NCBI GenBank assembly: GCA_047495785.1
Contig: JBLDXI010000009.1
Location: 3,968,001 to 4,032,000, forward strand
Length of the DNA stretch: 64,000 bases
Direction: 5' to 3'
Source: Lepidodermella squamata
Taxonomy: Eukaryota > Gastrotricha
Shown here: one piece after another, positions 1 to 10,835 of the stretch
Layout: each line of letters opens with the position of its first letter
Numbering within the stretch: the first letter of the stretch is position 1
Notes under the pieces: generated by a model
Told to the model about the DNA's origin: nothing
Databases searched by the model: none
What the model saw: the letters and a program-made list of their open reading frames with translations, nothing else
Program-made: the position numbers and the translations under genes

Positions 1-321
1 GTTGCTTGGTTGGTCAACTGTAGCTGCCATCGTAGCTGCGTAGTAATAGCAGTTTGCCACGCGCTTCTTTACCAGCGCGCGTTTCCAAATATGCTCATTG
101 AAGAGAAACAAAAAATTGAAATGACTGTTTCCCACTTCGGCACTTATCAATGATTATATGAAAGGACCATCTCGAGCTTTGACTGCTCAAATTTATATAA
201 CAGCTAAAATTTAGAATCTGCGGACATAAATCTGCCAGTTCTCTCTACGAAAAGAAAGGAAAATAGCGTCAGATGAGCTGTTTCATTAGATCAATTAGAA
301 AAAATACCCAATCACTCAACG
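1..321. other. Upstream flank of GST-1, no gene seen
   Basis: I see no coding exon here. A TATA-like run (tttatata) near 192-199 lies about 125 bp before the first GST start codon and could belong to its promoter. The rest is unremarkable AT-rich sequence. Confidence 0.4.
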
Positions 322-1049
322 ATGCCTAGCTACAAGCTGTACTATTTTAATGTAAGCTGCATTTTTTTCAACTTCATGATAAAAGCAGCTATACAACTTT
401 GCTGTACCAGGCCCGAGGGCGAGCTGAGATCTCTCGCATGCTCATGAACTATGGTGGAATTGCCTTCGAAGACATCAGATACGAGGACGATGAGTGGCCA
501 AAAGTTAAGCCGACAAAGCCTTTTCCTGCTGGGCAAATACCAGTGTTGGAAATTGATGGAGTCATGCACGGGCAGAGCTTGGCGATAGCACGATACTTGG
601 CTCGAGAAACAGGTTGGTGCAAGCGATCGATCATATTAAAATGCGGCACTGATTGATTTATTACAGGCCTTGCTGGAAAGTCATCACTAGACCAGTTGAA
701 AGCAGAAATGATCGTTGATTCTATCTACGACCTTCAAAATAAAGTCTGGGACCGGCAGTTCTACGCCAAGACGGAAGAAGCGAAGCAAGCCATTTGGACC
801 GAAATATCAACTGCAACAGCTCCTCGAGTTTTCGATTTCCTCGACAAGTCCGTAGGAGGGACCTATTTCCTTGGAGATCAATTCACATGGGCTGATTTGG
901 CGTTTCTTGACGCTTGCGATGCTTTCGATTCAAACAATGTCACGCAGTTCATGGAACGGTTCCCAAGACTGGTCGAGCACCGCAACCGGCTTAAGAAAGA
1001 GCCGAAAATTGAGGCCTATCTCGCTAAACGGCCTCAAACTGATTGCTAA
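322..1049 (+). CDS. Sigma-class glutathione S-transferase, copy 1
   Basis: Exons 322-351, 411-612 and 667-1049 join to a 204-residue protein, the normal length for a soluble GST. The start MPSYKLYYFN carries the Tyr8 expected to activate glutathione in sigma-class enzymes (S-crystallin / hematopoietic prostaglandin D synthase group). The thioredoxin-like N-terminal domain includes the IPVLEIDG segment with the cis-proline and the QSLAIARYLA glutathione-binding helix; the all-helical C-terminal domain includes FTWADLAFLDACD. Introns fall after codon 10 (phase 0) and at a glycine near codon 78 (phase 1), the plan of the whole array. A poly(A) signal AATAAA sits at 1094-1099. It should be a cytosolic dimer conjugating glutathione to electrophiles or isomerising a prostaglandin-type substrate; the exact substrate cannot be read from sequence. 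Confidence 0.93.
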
Positions 1050-1532
1050 ATAATTGCATCGCCGATCAGATTTTCTGCTTGTAGTTGAAGCAGAATAAAT
1101 TGAGGGACAGCATTTTGCGGATTTCTGTGGCCTACTCTAAAACAATCTTTTTCGTCTTTTTAGTGGTATTCATAATATGAATTTCCTGATATTTAGTTGA
1201 TCGGTTATAAAAACAACCCAGTCGGGTTTTTTTTATAGCCTCCGCTATATATAATGAATCTCCAGGTACGCCGTTCATGGTACAAGCTATAAGGTATAAG
1301 GTAACATGAGCTGCATTACTGATTCTACGTTAGATTCCATGCTTTTTTTATAGCCGTTCAACTGAATGCATTATAAAAAAAACCGGCTCGTGTCGGTGTG
1401 TCTGCATTAGAATTATTATCGCACATACCTTATCGAATAAGCTTCTGGCTCTAGAATTGTGTGCTATGAAAACTTCTTCTAATTCAATATTCCGTATCAC
1501 CGATTACTTTCTAGGTTTTGCTAAAATACTTG
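1050..1532. other. Spacer between GST-1 and GST-2 with a weak foldback
   Basis: No gene is visible. A short imperfect inverted repeat (T-rich arm at 1222-1236, A-rich arm at 1373-1387) could be a decayed foldback element, but low complexity makes this weak. Confidence 0.3.
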
Positions 1533-2250
1533 ATGCCGAATTACAAGCTGCATTATTTGGACGTTAGTTGTTTGCTGAAGTGGATTTATTCTCATTTCCA
1601 TGTGCGCTACAGGGCCGTGGCCGAGCTGAGATCTCACGTTTGATCCTTAGCTACGCTGGGGTACCTTTCGAAGACATCCGCTATAGTGATGCGGAGTGGC
1701 CCAAGGCTAAGGCGTCCAAAGGTTTCCCTGGAAATCAAGTTCCGGCTTTGGAAATTGATGGACAAATTTTCGGGCAAAGCATGTCGATAGCGCGTTATCT
1801 AGCCCACGAGACCGGTGAAATTCATCAAATTCAAATTTTGGCTGATTACCAAACGTTTTTATTTCAGGACTTGATGGCAAAAACGCAATAGAGCAGTTGA
1901 AGGCCTCAGGTATCGTGGACTCGACTTACGATCTGCTGAACAAAATTTGGTCTCGCTATTTCTACTTCAAATCCGATGTTGCCAAGCAAGAGTTGTGGGA
2001 TGATATGACGAAAAACGTTATTCCACGAGTTTTTGGCACCTTGGATAAAGCCTTGAGCGGTGACTACTTCCTCGGTGATCATGTTACCTGGGCTGATTTG
2101 GCTTTCCTGGACGCTTGCGAGACTTTTGAAGCCAACGAAGTGATCCCCTTCATGGAGAAGTACCCACGCCTGGTTGAGCTTCGTAAAAGGCTGCAAAACG
2201 AACCAAAAATCGCAGCCTACTTGGCCAAGCGCCCAAATGCTCCGTGGTGA
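1533..2250 (+). CDS. Sigma-class glutathione S-transferase, copy 2
   Basis: Exons 1533-1562, 1613-1814 and 1868-2250 give a 204-residue protein starting MPNYKLHYLD, with Tyr8 kept and residue 7 changed to His. Exon 2 encodes GRGRAEISRLILSYAGVPFE and the QSMSIARYLA helix; exon 3 encodes VTWADLAFLDACE. All three exons have exactly the lengths of copy 1 (30, 202 and 383 nt), so this is a clean tandem duplicate. AATAAA at 2330-2335 follows the stop. The start was chosen because the 30-nt first exon ends in a good donor (gac|gttagt) and lines up with the other copies. Confidence 0.92.
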
Positions 2251-2470
2251 AACATGGAGCTCTGATATTTGCAACAACATTTATTTCTTTGTGTTCTTAG
2301 TTATACATAACATTTCGCCTTGTACTATGAATAAATCACTTCGTAAAAATAATGTTAGGACTTGCTGGGAGATCATTTCTCTGTGTACTACACTACTGAA
2401 TAATTTTTCATTGTGAAAACACTATATACGGGTTGAGCCAAACTCTGCAAGTAATTCGTAAATTTAAAAT

Positions 2471-2599
2471 AAAGCTGAGAATAGGTTGATGGTAAAGCGA
2501 AAATGTAGAACATTAGAAAAGCTGAACATATGATATGATAATATGATGCTTTTCTAATGTTCTACATTTTCGCTTTACCATCAACCTATTCTCAGCTTT
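2471..2599. repeat. Perfect 52-bp inverted repeat (hairpin)
   Basis: The arms 2471-2522 and 2548-2599 are exact reverse complements and are separated by a 25-bp loop. No flanking target duplication is evident. A shorter, imperfect copy of the arm end (gaagcttttctaatgtt) recurs near 2782-2798. If transcribed it would form a long, perfectly paired RNA hairpin. Confidence 0.85.
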
Positions 2600-2671
2600 A
2601 CTAATCCTCTCGGATTCTTCCGATAGTATTACCATCAACGCTTCTCAGAGCAAGGAACCCAGGAAATCATC

Positions 2672-2745
2672 GTGGCGCGGTGGCATAGTGGTGAAAACGC
2701 ACCCTCCCGGTCAGAGGATCCGCGATCGATCCCTAGCACCGCCAC
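2672..2745 (+). repeat. tRNA-like sequence, probable SINE head
   Basis: An A-box-like tggcatagtgg at 2681-2691 and a B-box-like gatcgatccc at 2724-2733 have tRNA-like spacing. The ends GTGGCG and CGCCAC pair. The T-stem and anticodon region do not pair as in a working tRNA, so a tRNA-derived retroposon or tRNA pseudogene is more likely than a functional tRNA. Confidence 0.4.
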
Positions 2746-3052
2746 ATGATTTTTCAGTGGTTCCATTAGTATATATTCGCAGAAGCTTTTCTAATGTTTT
2801 AAATGTAAAATGGTGAACATAAAAGTCAATCTTTATTGCTCAAAAAGGTAAGAACCACGGAAGAAAAGGTTCCTTGGATCATATGGAAGAATATTGTTGG
2901 AAGTTCGAAGATTTCCAGATTTGTGATTCCAATTAGATCTATCATCAATTGTTTTTAATTAAATCAAACTGTTAATCGATTCGGATAATTTTTAGGTGCG
3001 ATTTCTTTTTGAAACATTATTTCACCACGAGGCGTACCTGGACGCGCGCCTT

Positions 3053-3275
3053 GATTTAAACATGTGACGTAGATGTTGACGGACGCAGGACCACCCCGAT
3101 TTTTTGCCTGAAAACATCGCGAAAAAGATAATGAGCCAAGCTCATTATCTCGTTCGATTTATCATTGTTTTGATGCAGAGGCCGGGCCGAATTTCTGAAT
3201 ATTCGTGTTTTGTGGCTCAGGCAAAAAATCGGGGTAGTCCTGCGTCCGTCAACATCTACGTCACATGGATTTAAA
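3053..3275. mobile_element. 207-bp MITE with 50-bp inverted repeats and 8-bp target duplication
   Basis: The element is 3061-3267. Its arms 3061-3110 and 3218-3267 are reverse complements with a single mismatch. The flanks are identical 8-mers, GATTTAAA, at 3053-3060 and 3268-3275. A second small palindrome (gataatgagc / gctcattatc) lies inside near 3127-3149. An 8-bp duplication with CAT-starting ends fits P-type elements; hAT elements also make 8-bp duplications but usually start CAG. It has no coding capacity. Confidence 0.85.
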
Positions 3276-3534
3276 CGCCTGATTTTTGTCCTATTATGTT
3301 TTAATAAAAGATCCAAAGGTCATTGTGGCTAAAAATAACCTCATTAGCCGTCAAACTTAATGTGTGACCTATAAATTAAGCTTGAAGGCAAAAAATGCAG
3401 TGATAACAGCGTCAACAAGCAAGTCGAAGTAATTACTCATGCCCGCATTTGACTCAGAAAACACGCATAGCTTTAGATGCTAAAAACATCTATTAACCTA
3501 TTAACCTATTTATAGCGACAGATAAATATGATGG

Positions 3535-3625
3535 CAGCACGGCGCAGTCGCTATTATACCGGTCTAACAGGCGGACGGGGTTCCAGCCCGATCAAAGTTC
3601 AGTGGCCTCTTCGATCAGAAAAAAA
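3535..3625 (+). repeat. Possible second tRNA-like SINE fragment
   Basis: The segment has an A-box-like cggcgcagtcg and a B-box-like ggttccagccc about 35 bp apart. No cloverleaf could be drawn. This is recorded as a weak match only. Confidence 0.2.
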
Positions 3626-4222
3626 TCACATGCAAGGAAAAAATAAATAAGTTTGTCAACGGGTCTGTATGCGATTTTCTTTGTCAACACATACGACCCC
3701 GGCAAAAAAATTATTACAAATAACATTTTTCATACGAGTATGTGCGCAGAACTTCCCAATTTTAAATCCGGCAATTTTTCTTCCCTTCTCACCACGCATT
3801 CGTCGCTAATCAAATAATGCAAACGGGTGCCTTGATGGAACATGCAGCCAACGTCATGTTTAACCATCTTATGATGTTTTTGCCCAGACCATAATATGAT
3901 AATTACATATAAGCCTTTTATAAGCTGCCATTTCAGCCAAACATATTAACCTCACAAATTTACTTCATATGTTTTTATAAGCGAATTTCCTGCAGAAATG
4001 CCCAACTACAAGCTATACTACGTCGACGTAAGCTATTCGGCTCTTTTTACTTTTGAAGCATAGATGAAATGATAGGGCAAAGGTCGTGCCGAGATCTCCC
4101 GTATGATACTAAACTATGCGGGCGTTCCTTTCGAGGATGTCCGCTACGAGCCCAATGTTGAATGGCCCAAGGCCAAGGTATCGATCGCCTTTCCTGCTAA
4201 TCAAATTCCTGCTCTTGAAATT

Positions 4223-7200
4223 GATGGAACCATAGACAATGATGTAACAGATCGGACACTCACGCACTTGCCTGTTTACGTTAAACCATAAATTTGCACA
4301 CTAATTTAAATGCATTGATTTAAAAGGTGAAAATAGTCGTAGGCCTCGGAATTTTTTGAAACTTGGACCTAAAAATTCCTCATCTTTCAAGGATGCTAGT
4401 GATGCAAACTTCGAGGTGCGGTTCCTTCCCTATGATTTTTAAATTAGGAAAAAAGATTGTAGCGATTTTTGTCAGTTGTTAAGTCTATTTTCAAGTTTTT
4501 TTTAGCGCCACTCAAAATTTGATTGTTACGAAAAACGAACATCTGTGGCACACTCCATTTTTATTGCAATTTTTCAGCTTTAATTTAAGTCGATCGAAAA
4601 ATAGTAGATAGATATCAAAATAGAAAAAAATTGAAGCGTTTTTCATTTTTCATTCACATGTTTTGGTTTTGAGCCGCTTTACGGCTTTTCGTCGGTTGCT
4701 TCATAGCCACCTGCCGCATTTTGAGCTCATGGCGAAGGAAAGTTCCAGCCGCAACAGCGACAATCGATTTGAAGAGTTGATGAGAGTGTGGCGCAGCACC
4801 GGCGTCGAATTCTTGGCATAGGCCGTCAAGAAGCACCGGCCTGGCACAAGCCGCGTAAAAAAGCGTTCTTTGCACGGCAACGATGGGTAGTGAAGTCCTT
4901 AGGTAATAGTCCAGATTTTCACGTATGATCGACCGGACGGATTTCACGATTCGATATACCGTCAATGACGGGCGAGTGAGACTGAAATCGTACAACTTTT
5001 AGATAACGAATTCCAAGCAAAATGTTTATTACCATAATTTTCCGTCTTGTTTTCGAAAACTGAAGCCCTTTATCACACGGCATGGAGTCAGAAGGAAATC
5101 GCGTGTCAGGGAATCGATACAGCCGGGGCATTTCAGCTTGTCAGTTAGAAGTTTTTTGACGCAAAATCCACCAATGTTGGCAATAATTTCTTCCCCAATT
5201 AGGGGGAGCGTTGCTTCGTACTCCATTCCTCTTTGCAGTAACTCGTCTTCAGCTTCAATTTCGTCCCATTCAGTTAAATCATGAAGCTCAGCAACCTAGA
5301 ATAAAATAAAGTTGTTAAGAACAAATCTCCATATAATTCAAGTCTCAATTATCGAGGCAAAATCAACCTTGGTCTGAATAAAAAAATATCGAAAAATTCA
5401 AAAAAATTATGGAAAAATCAATTTTTAAATTTTAAATTGAATTAAATCAATTTTCGAATTATTTTCCAATAAATGAGATTTTGTTTCATAGATTTATAAT
5501 AAAACCTACAACAAAATTTCTTTCACAATTTTGCAGCCTATACTAAATATTTTTATCGGTTTCAATATTTTGGAAAAAAATAAAAATGAGCACAATTTAA
5601 GGAGGATCATCACTCACTTTTTGGCTGCTATCGTCGCCATCATACAGCGGTTTTTTGATGTGATCGAAAATCGTCACTTGGTTGAAACGCATGGTTTTTT
5701 CGACGTTTCCCTTTGCCAATACATATCTCTGGATCATATAGCCCCGGATAGCAGCAATCAACTGCTCTGGGGTCGGATTCATCGCAAAACCATTGAATTG
5801 TCGAGCAAACGAGAACAACAACTCTAGGCTGTCCTGTAGAAAATAGTAAGTCGCGACGAATGCAACGTCACAGCTGAATAAGAGGTATTCAACAACAGCA
5901 ACAGTCGTTCTTATCGCTTGGACCATTCCACGCACGCCAGATTTCAATGTGCTTTCAATAGCCTTGTTGCCAACAGTGTCGGTGAAACTCAGTAAAACAT
6001 CGATGCCATCTTCGAGGTGAGATTTCCAGGTCGGGAAGGTTTCCTTGCGAACTGGGCGCCGATTGGGTTCGACATCGGAAAGATTGCGCTGGTTGAGGCA
6101 GTCCCACACTGTGTTAATAATTCGGCACAATTTCTCCGTGCCTTCGCTATTTCCGAAATTCGTCTGATATTGAGGGATGCTACGCAGTACAGCAAGGGCA
6201 TTGGCGACGCTGCCGCTGAAAATTTGTACAGCGAGTGTCACCTTCATCGGCCACTTTGCCCAAGCCAAGTGAGAACTGGTCAATTTGGTGCGAAGGTGGA
6301 GGCCAACTGCATCTTGGAGATGAACCAGTTCAACGACGTGGAGCCAATAGGCTTTGTAAATCTGGCCACGGTAGGTAAAAACTAGAATTCCCCATTTGGC
6401 AAAGAGAGCGCGAATTAGTTTTAAGCAATGAGTTGCGTCTTGGCTCCAGTACCAACTCGACTCATGCGCAGCTGGAAACGGCGAGAAAATTTCGGTCGGA
6501 ATTTCTTCAAAACCTTCCATGGTCTTTACATTCGCCCGGTGGCCATCGGCAGTAGTTACAATAGCGTGCAACCCTCGCGTTACAAACTCCTGTCGAATTT
6601 CCTTCAGAACTGCTGACTGAATTGTTTCGCAAGTCGATTCTAACAACAAGAGGCAAACCGGGTAGCACACGCCACCTGACAGTGAAACAGCTAAAAAAAC
6701 TACTGCTTCGTGCGGAGGTTTGCCGAGCTGACTTTCAACATCGGGCAGGGTGTTGAATGATCCCGCGTCAACCAAACCGTGAACTGTTTCATCACCGAAA
6801 TGGAAGTACTCGCCCCTTTTGATTACCATAGCGTCCATTTGGATCACGTAGTGACGCTTTGATGGCGATTTAAAACGAATCGTTTCAAGGAGAGACAAAG
6901 CCAATTGATTAAGCCCAGGCTTAACAACAACTTGAGCCAGCCATCGACGAACTGTTCGCTCAGACGGCATGCATTTTCCGAAATATACACGAAGTTTCAT
7001 TCGAGCAGAGGGCTGCAAACCTATAAAAATAATTTAAACATTTACCGGAAAAATTAAAAAATTCGAATTAAAAAATGTACAAATTAAAAATAAAAAAATA
7101 AAAAAATGATTTCAAATAACATATTTTTCCGAATTTTCCGAAGTGAAAAAATTCAGATCGGTAAAAAGTATAATAATAAAAATTAATCAACGTATATTTA

Positions 7201-8521
7201 AAAACTATATGAATAATTAGGGAGATTTTTGATCATTTCTATAATTTTATTGAAGCTTCAATTTGTTAAAATATGATTCGTAAATTCGATACATGAAGTA
7301 TAGTTGTTTATTAGTTATAATAAAAAATAGCCAAAAAAATCAAAGATTTCTTTGAACCTGTTGCCATTTCCTTGAATAAATTTGAGTATCGTCGTCCTTT
7401 GAGCGGCTTTGATGCAATTGTTTCCATCTCGTCAACTAGTTGCTTTCCAACCTCGCCCAGGGAATTTCGCTTTTGGTGTATTTTGTTCAATTGATTTTCA
7501 AGCGACTTCATTTTTCGCTTCATTCTGCTGCAATTTGTCTTCGCTATACTGAGTCTTGCTTTCAGTTGTTCTCGGGTGAATTGGGTTCGACCAGGCCGCC
7601 GGGCCGGCAATTCTTTCACGGCGACGGCTGCAGAGGTCGATGCAACGTTTTCCTGGGACTGGAGAGGTAAGCCGTTAGAACCACCGAAACTGTCTTGTCC
7701 GGAAGAATTTTCTGCATCTATTTGTCCACCCGAACCCGGGCCTTTTGATTCGTTAATTTTGTAAATCCCGAATTCGAGTTCATTATTGTTAAATTGGTGA
7801 AGCTTTCCACCTGAAGGCTTGCGCCTTTTCTTGAGTTCCCGAACGCGGCTGGCTCGCGAAACAAGCGCGAGTCGAAGCGAAATTTCATCTTCGTCCTCGG
7901 CCAAATTGAACTCCTTCTTCATCAGCTCTCTTTGGACTTTGTGGGTGGCCTGTCTCCAAGAAATTAACCATGAGAATCGAACTTTAACAACCCGCATATT
8001 AAGAAATGCCGCATGCCCGCATGCTATATTAAGAAATATTAAGAATGTTAAGAAATTAAGAAATCAGCAAAATTAAGAATTAACTGAAAACTAAACATGT
8101 TAGGTTTGCATTTAAAATGAAACTCAATAAAAATGGGTAGGAAATAGATTTCAAGAAATCCTCCTTAAAAATTTCCTCTGAAGTGCTGACTTTAATGACA
8201 CATGCACACAACAACTTTACATTTTTCGAATGCTTATTTTTATCGAGTGAGCATGGCACGCGATGACGCAACACAACAATACAGAGTGTGAGTAATCGAT
8301 TTTTCGATATTGATTTTCTCGGCAACGAAATCGAACCGCACTACGGGACTTGGATCATTATTACCGTAAAAAAATGCCCGATTTTTCGATATTTTTTTCA
8401 AGAATTTAGGAGAACAACGACTTTTCGGCCGGATTTATAATGGCCGATCCACGCATAATTAGTGTTTCAATGCGAAGTGCGTGAGTGTCCGATCTGTACC
8501 ATCATTGTCTATGGATGGAAC
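4223..8521 (-). mobile_element. P-element-type DNA transposon, apparently near full length
   Basis: The element runs 4231-8513 (4,283 bp) and is flanked by identical 8-bp target duplications GATGGAAC at 4223-4230 and 8514-8521. The terminal inverted repeats 4231-4269 and 8475-8513 match at 37 of 39 positions and begin CATAGACAATGATG. The 8-bp duplication, the CAT start and the P/THAP9-like transposase inside all agree. It carries a spliced transposase gene on the minus strand, opposite to the host GST. The AT-rich 322-bp (5296-5617) and 337-bp (7021-7357) internal stretches are introns of that gene. The well-matched repeats and perfect target duplication suggest recent movement. Confidence 0.93.
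4654..7997 (-). CDS. P-element-type (THAP9-like) transposase
   Basis: Four exons join in phase: 7997-7358, 7020-5618, 5295-5033 and 4981-4654. The first is Lys/Arg-rich with a leucine-zipper-like helix (REQLKARLSIAKTNCSRMKR), the dimerisation region expected in P transposases. The second holds the RNase-H-like core: ERTVRRWL, QMDAMVIKRG and TTADGHRANV around two likely catalytic aspartates, the GTP-binding-type insertion, and QDSLELLFSFAR with the likely catalytic glutamate. The third has IGGFCVKKLLTDKLKCPGC, like the THAP9 C-terminus. Donor AAA|gtgagt at 5618 and acceptor ctag before 5295 are strong. I could not find the N-terminal C2CH THAP zinc finger between 8000 and 8470, so the 5' exon is missing, diverged or unrecognised. 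Otherwise no stop or frameshift is seen. Confidence 0.82.
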
Positions 8522-9012
8522 GATGTATGGGCAAAGCTTGTCTATTGCTCGCTATCTAGCCCGGGAAACGGGTTAGTTATATATGGACAGCCAGTTCCCT
8601 TGAATCAATTCGTACACAAATAATTGTAGGACTTGCTGGGCGGTCATCTCTCGATCAATTCAAGGCGGAGGGCATTGTTGATCTGGTTTATGACCTGCTT
8701 ACGAAGGTTTGGAATCGCCAGTTCTTTGTTAAATCTGAGGAATACAAGAAAGAGCTGTGGGAAGATATTACTACTGATTCTGCTACTCGAGTTTTCGCTA
8801 ACTCGGACAAAGCTTTAAGCGGTCCCTACTTCCTCGGTGACTACATTACCTGGGCTGACTTGGCTTTTCTAGATGCTTGTGACTCATTTGACAGTAACAA
8901 CGTGACGCCGTTCATGGAAAAGTTCCCAAGGCTCGTTGAGCTTCGTAAACGACTTCAAAGCGAACCCAAGATTGCTGCCTATTTGGCCAAGCGTCCGAAC
9001 TGTCCTTGGTGA

Positions 9013-9823
9013 ACTCGAATCTATCAGGAATGACGTGCAGCCGCATGGGGAAGAAGAATACTGAATGACGATTATGAACTAAATGAATTCGAATCACCCT
9101 GCAGTTAAAAATTGATATTAATGTTTTGGCCAGTTTTTTCCAATAAAATGTTGACCTATTTTCCTTTCAATTTAGCCACTGCAGACTAGGTAGTAAGCAT
9201 TCATGCCTTTAAAGATGGAATAAGGGACCCTAGTGATAAAATCGGTTCCAACCACCTGAAAAAGTGCAGATTGCATCAAAATGCTGCTGATGAATTGACC
9301 CGTCCATATTGAGCTATTAAGCTAAAACGGGTCAAATTCAGCAGCATTTTTTGTCAGGTGGTTGGTGGGTGGATTTTCACTAGGGGTTGCTACAACTAAA
9401 TTATAAACGAGTCAGTCCGATATTTAAAATAATCATTACAACCTGTTTGACGCTAAAGTGAAGCTACCCAAATGCATTATCTGCAATAATCTAGCCGCTC
9501 AGTCGGTCAAAAATCTCAGGGACGCCTCAGGCCAGATAACAAACCCACATGCAGTCGTATCTACCGGCAAAACAAGTTGCGGCTAATATGATAAATCTGA
9601 GGTTCTGAGACCGGGTGCCTCGACACACCACCGAGTGGGCTGTAATCATATGCTCTCATGTGAATAAAAACTGGCGTGGCTCATGTTTATGCTAGATTAT
9701 TCCATCCACCGCATGCTACAGCCTATTTAAACGCTATTGTTTCGAAGCATTAAATAACCACATTCATTCTCTGTTAAACACGTTGTAATTTCTAGCAGTT
9801 GATTAGCATTATTGAATAGCATC
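9013..9823. other. Spacer between GST-3 and GST-4
   Basis: This holds the poly(A) signal of GST-3 (9142-9147), a foldback element (9228-9385) and the presumed promoter of GST-4, with a TATTTAAA motif near 9723-9730. No other gene is seen. Confidence 0.5.
9228..9385. repeat. 158-bp foldback (MITE-like) element
   Basis: The outer arms 9228-9259 and 9354-9385 are inverted imperfect repeats ending CCCTAGTGA. The inner arms 9278-9303 and 9327-9350 (aaaatgctgctg / cagcagcatttt, with gacccgt / acgggtc) pair closely. There is no clear target duplication. This is a non-coding non-autonomous element in a GST spacer. Confidence 0.7.
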
Positions 9824-10554
9824 ATGCCAAACTACAAGCTGTACTACTTTGACGTAAGCTTCCAGCTTCCATTTGGTTCTAATCCAATGAAACTTTGCAA
9901 ATTCAAATCATAGGGTCGCGGTCGTGCCGAAATCTCGCGCATGATCTTGAGCTATGCCGGTGTTCCTTTCGAGGATGTCCGTTACGAACATGACGTCGAA
10001 TGGCCCAAGGCTAAGGCTTCCATCGCCTTTCCCGCAGGCCAGATTCCAGCACTTGAAGTCGACGGAAAGATGTACGGGCAAAGTCTATCCATCGCTCGCT
10101 ATCTGGCCAGGGCGAATGGTATGTTCAAAATTGCACCGTTTTTGTTAAGTTAACATTACATTGGAATATAGGTCTTGCTGGAAAGTGCGACCTTGAACAA
10201 CTAAAGGCTGAGGGTATTGTCGACACGATTTATGACCTTCTCAACAAGGTTTGGGCACGTCAATTCTATGCTAAATCGGAGGAGTCGAAGCAGGCCATGT
10301 GGGAGGATATTTCCGCCGTCAGTGGTCCTCGAGTGTTTGCTAGCTTGGACAAATCTTTGTGCGGGAACTACTTTCTTGGCGATCATGTTTCCTGGGCTGA
10401 CTTAGCATTCCTCGACGCATGTGACACTTTCGATGGAAGCAACGTTTCTCCAATGATGGAGAAGTTTCCGCGCCTGGTTGAACTTCGCAACAGGCTGAAA
10501 GGCGATGCCAAAATCGCTGCCTATTTGGCCAAGCGTAAGCAAACACCATGGTAA
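9824..10554 (+). CDS. Sigma-class glutathione S-transferase, copy 4
   Basis: Exons 9824-9853, 9914-10118 and 10172-10554 give a 205-residue protein starting MPNYKLYYFD (Tyr8 present) and ending RKQTPW. Exon 2 has one codon more than copies 1 and 2 (YEHDVEWPKAK), a feature shared with copies 3 and 6. GQSLSIARYLA and VSWADLAFLDACD are conserved. It is the closest relative of the interrupted copy 3 in exon 2, so those two probably arose from one duplication. AATAAA follows at 10639-10644. Confidence 0.93.
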
Positions 10555-10835
10555 ATGGGCGAAATATCGGAGGAAAAACTATTGAGGCAACATTTGAAAA
10601 TATTTTGATGCTTCAGATTCTTTCTTGATCGATCGTTGAATAAAAATGTGATTTACATGTGCACCTCATCTTGGCATCTGTTAGTTGGATGCCCTTTCCG
10701 ATCTCCCAAATCACAAGACCAAATTTGTAAGCTGACGGTTCCAGAACAAACAATGGAGAGATCTGTTTAAATTGTTCTTTTCCAAGTCTCGCAAGTTACG
10801 AATAAATAATTCAGCTATTTTTCGCGAGACCGTTT

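Larger units (their letters stand above)
3998..9012 (+). pseudogene. Sigma-class GST, copy 3, split by a P-type transposon
   Basis: Exon 1 is 3998-4027 (MPNYKLYYVD) and exon 2 begins at 4076. Exon 2 reads normally to the codons for ALEIDG plus part of Thr at 4230, is interrupted at 4231-8513, and resumes at 8522-8571 with MYGQSLSIARYLARETG. Exon 3 is 8630-9012, fully open, ending RPNCPW. Omitting 4231-8521 (element plus one 8-bp duplication) gives exon 2 as 205 nt, exactly as in copy 4, and a 205-residue protein. Apart from the insertion I see no disabling change, and Tyr8 and the DLAFLDACD helix are intact. AATAAA is at 9142-9147. The insertion must be recent, polymorphic or somatically excised; otherwise this copy is dead. 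Confidence 0.9.

Noticed and set aside
2672-2745. Functional tRNA gene
   Set aside because: Promoter-box-like words are present but T-stem, anticodon loop and position 33 do not fit; called SINE-like instead.
8221-8340. Cysteine-containing minus-strand frame that might be the missing THAP finger
   Set aside because: It has a CCxxxC-like start but no ATG, no downstream C2H spacing and an early stop; not enough for a call.
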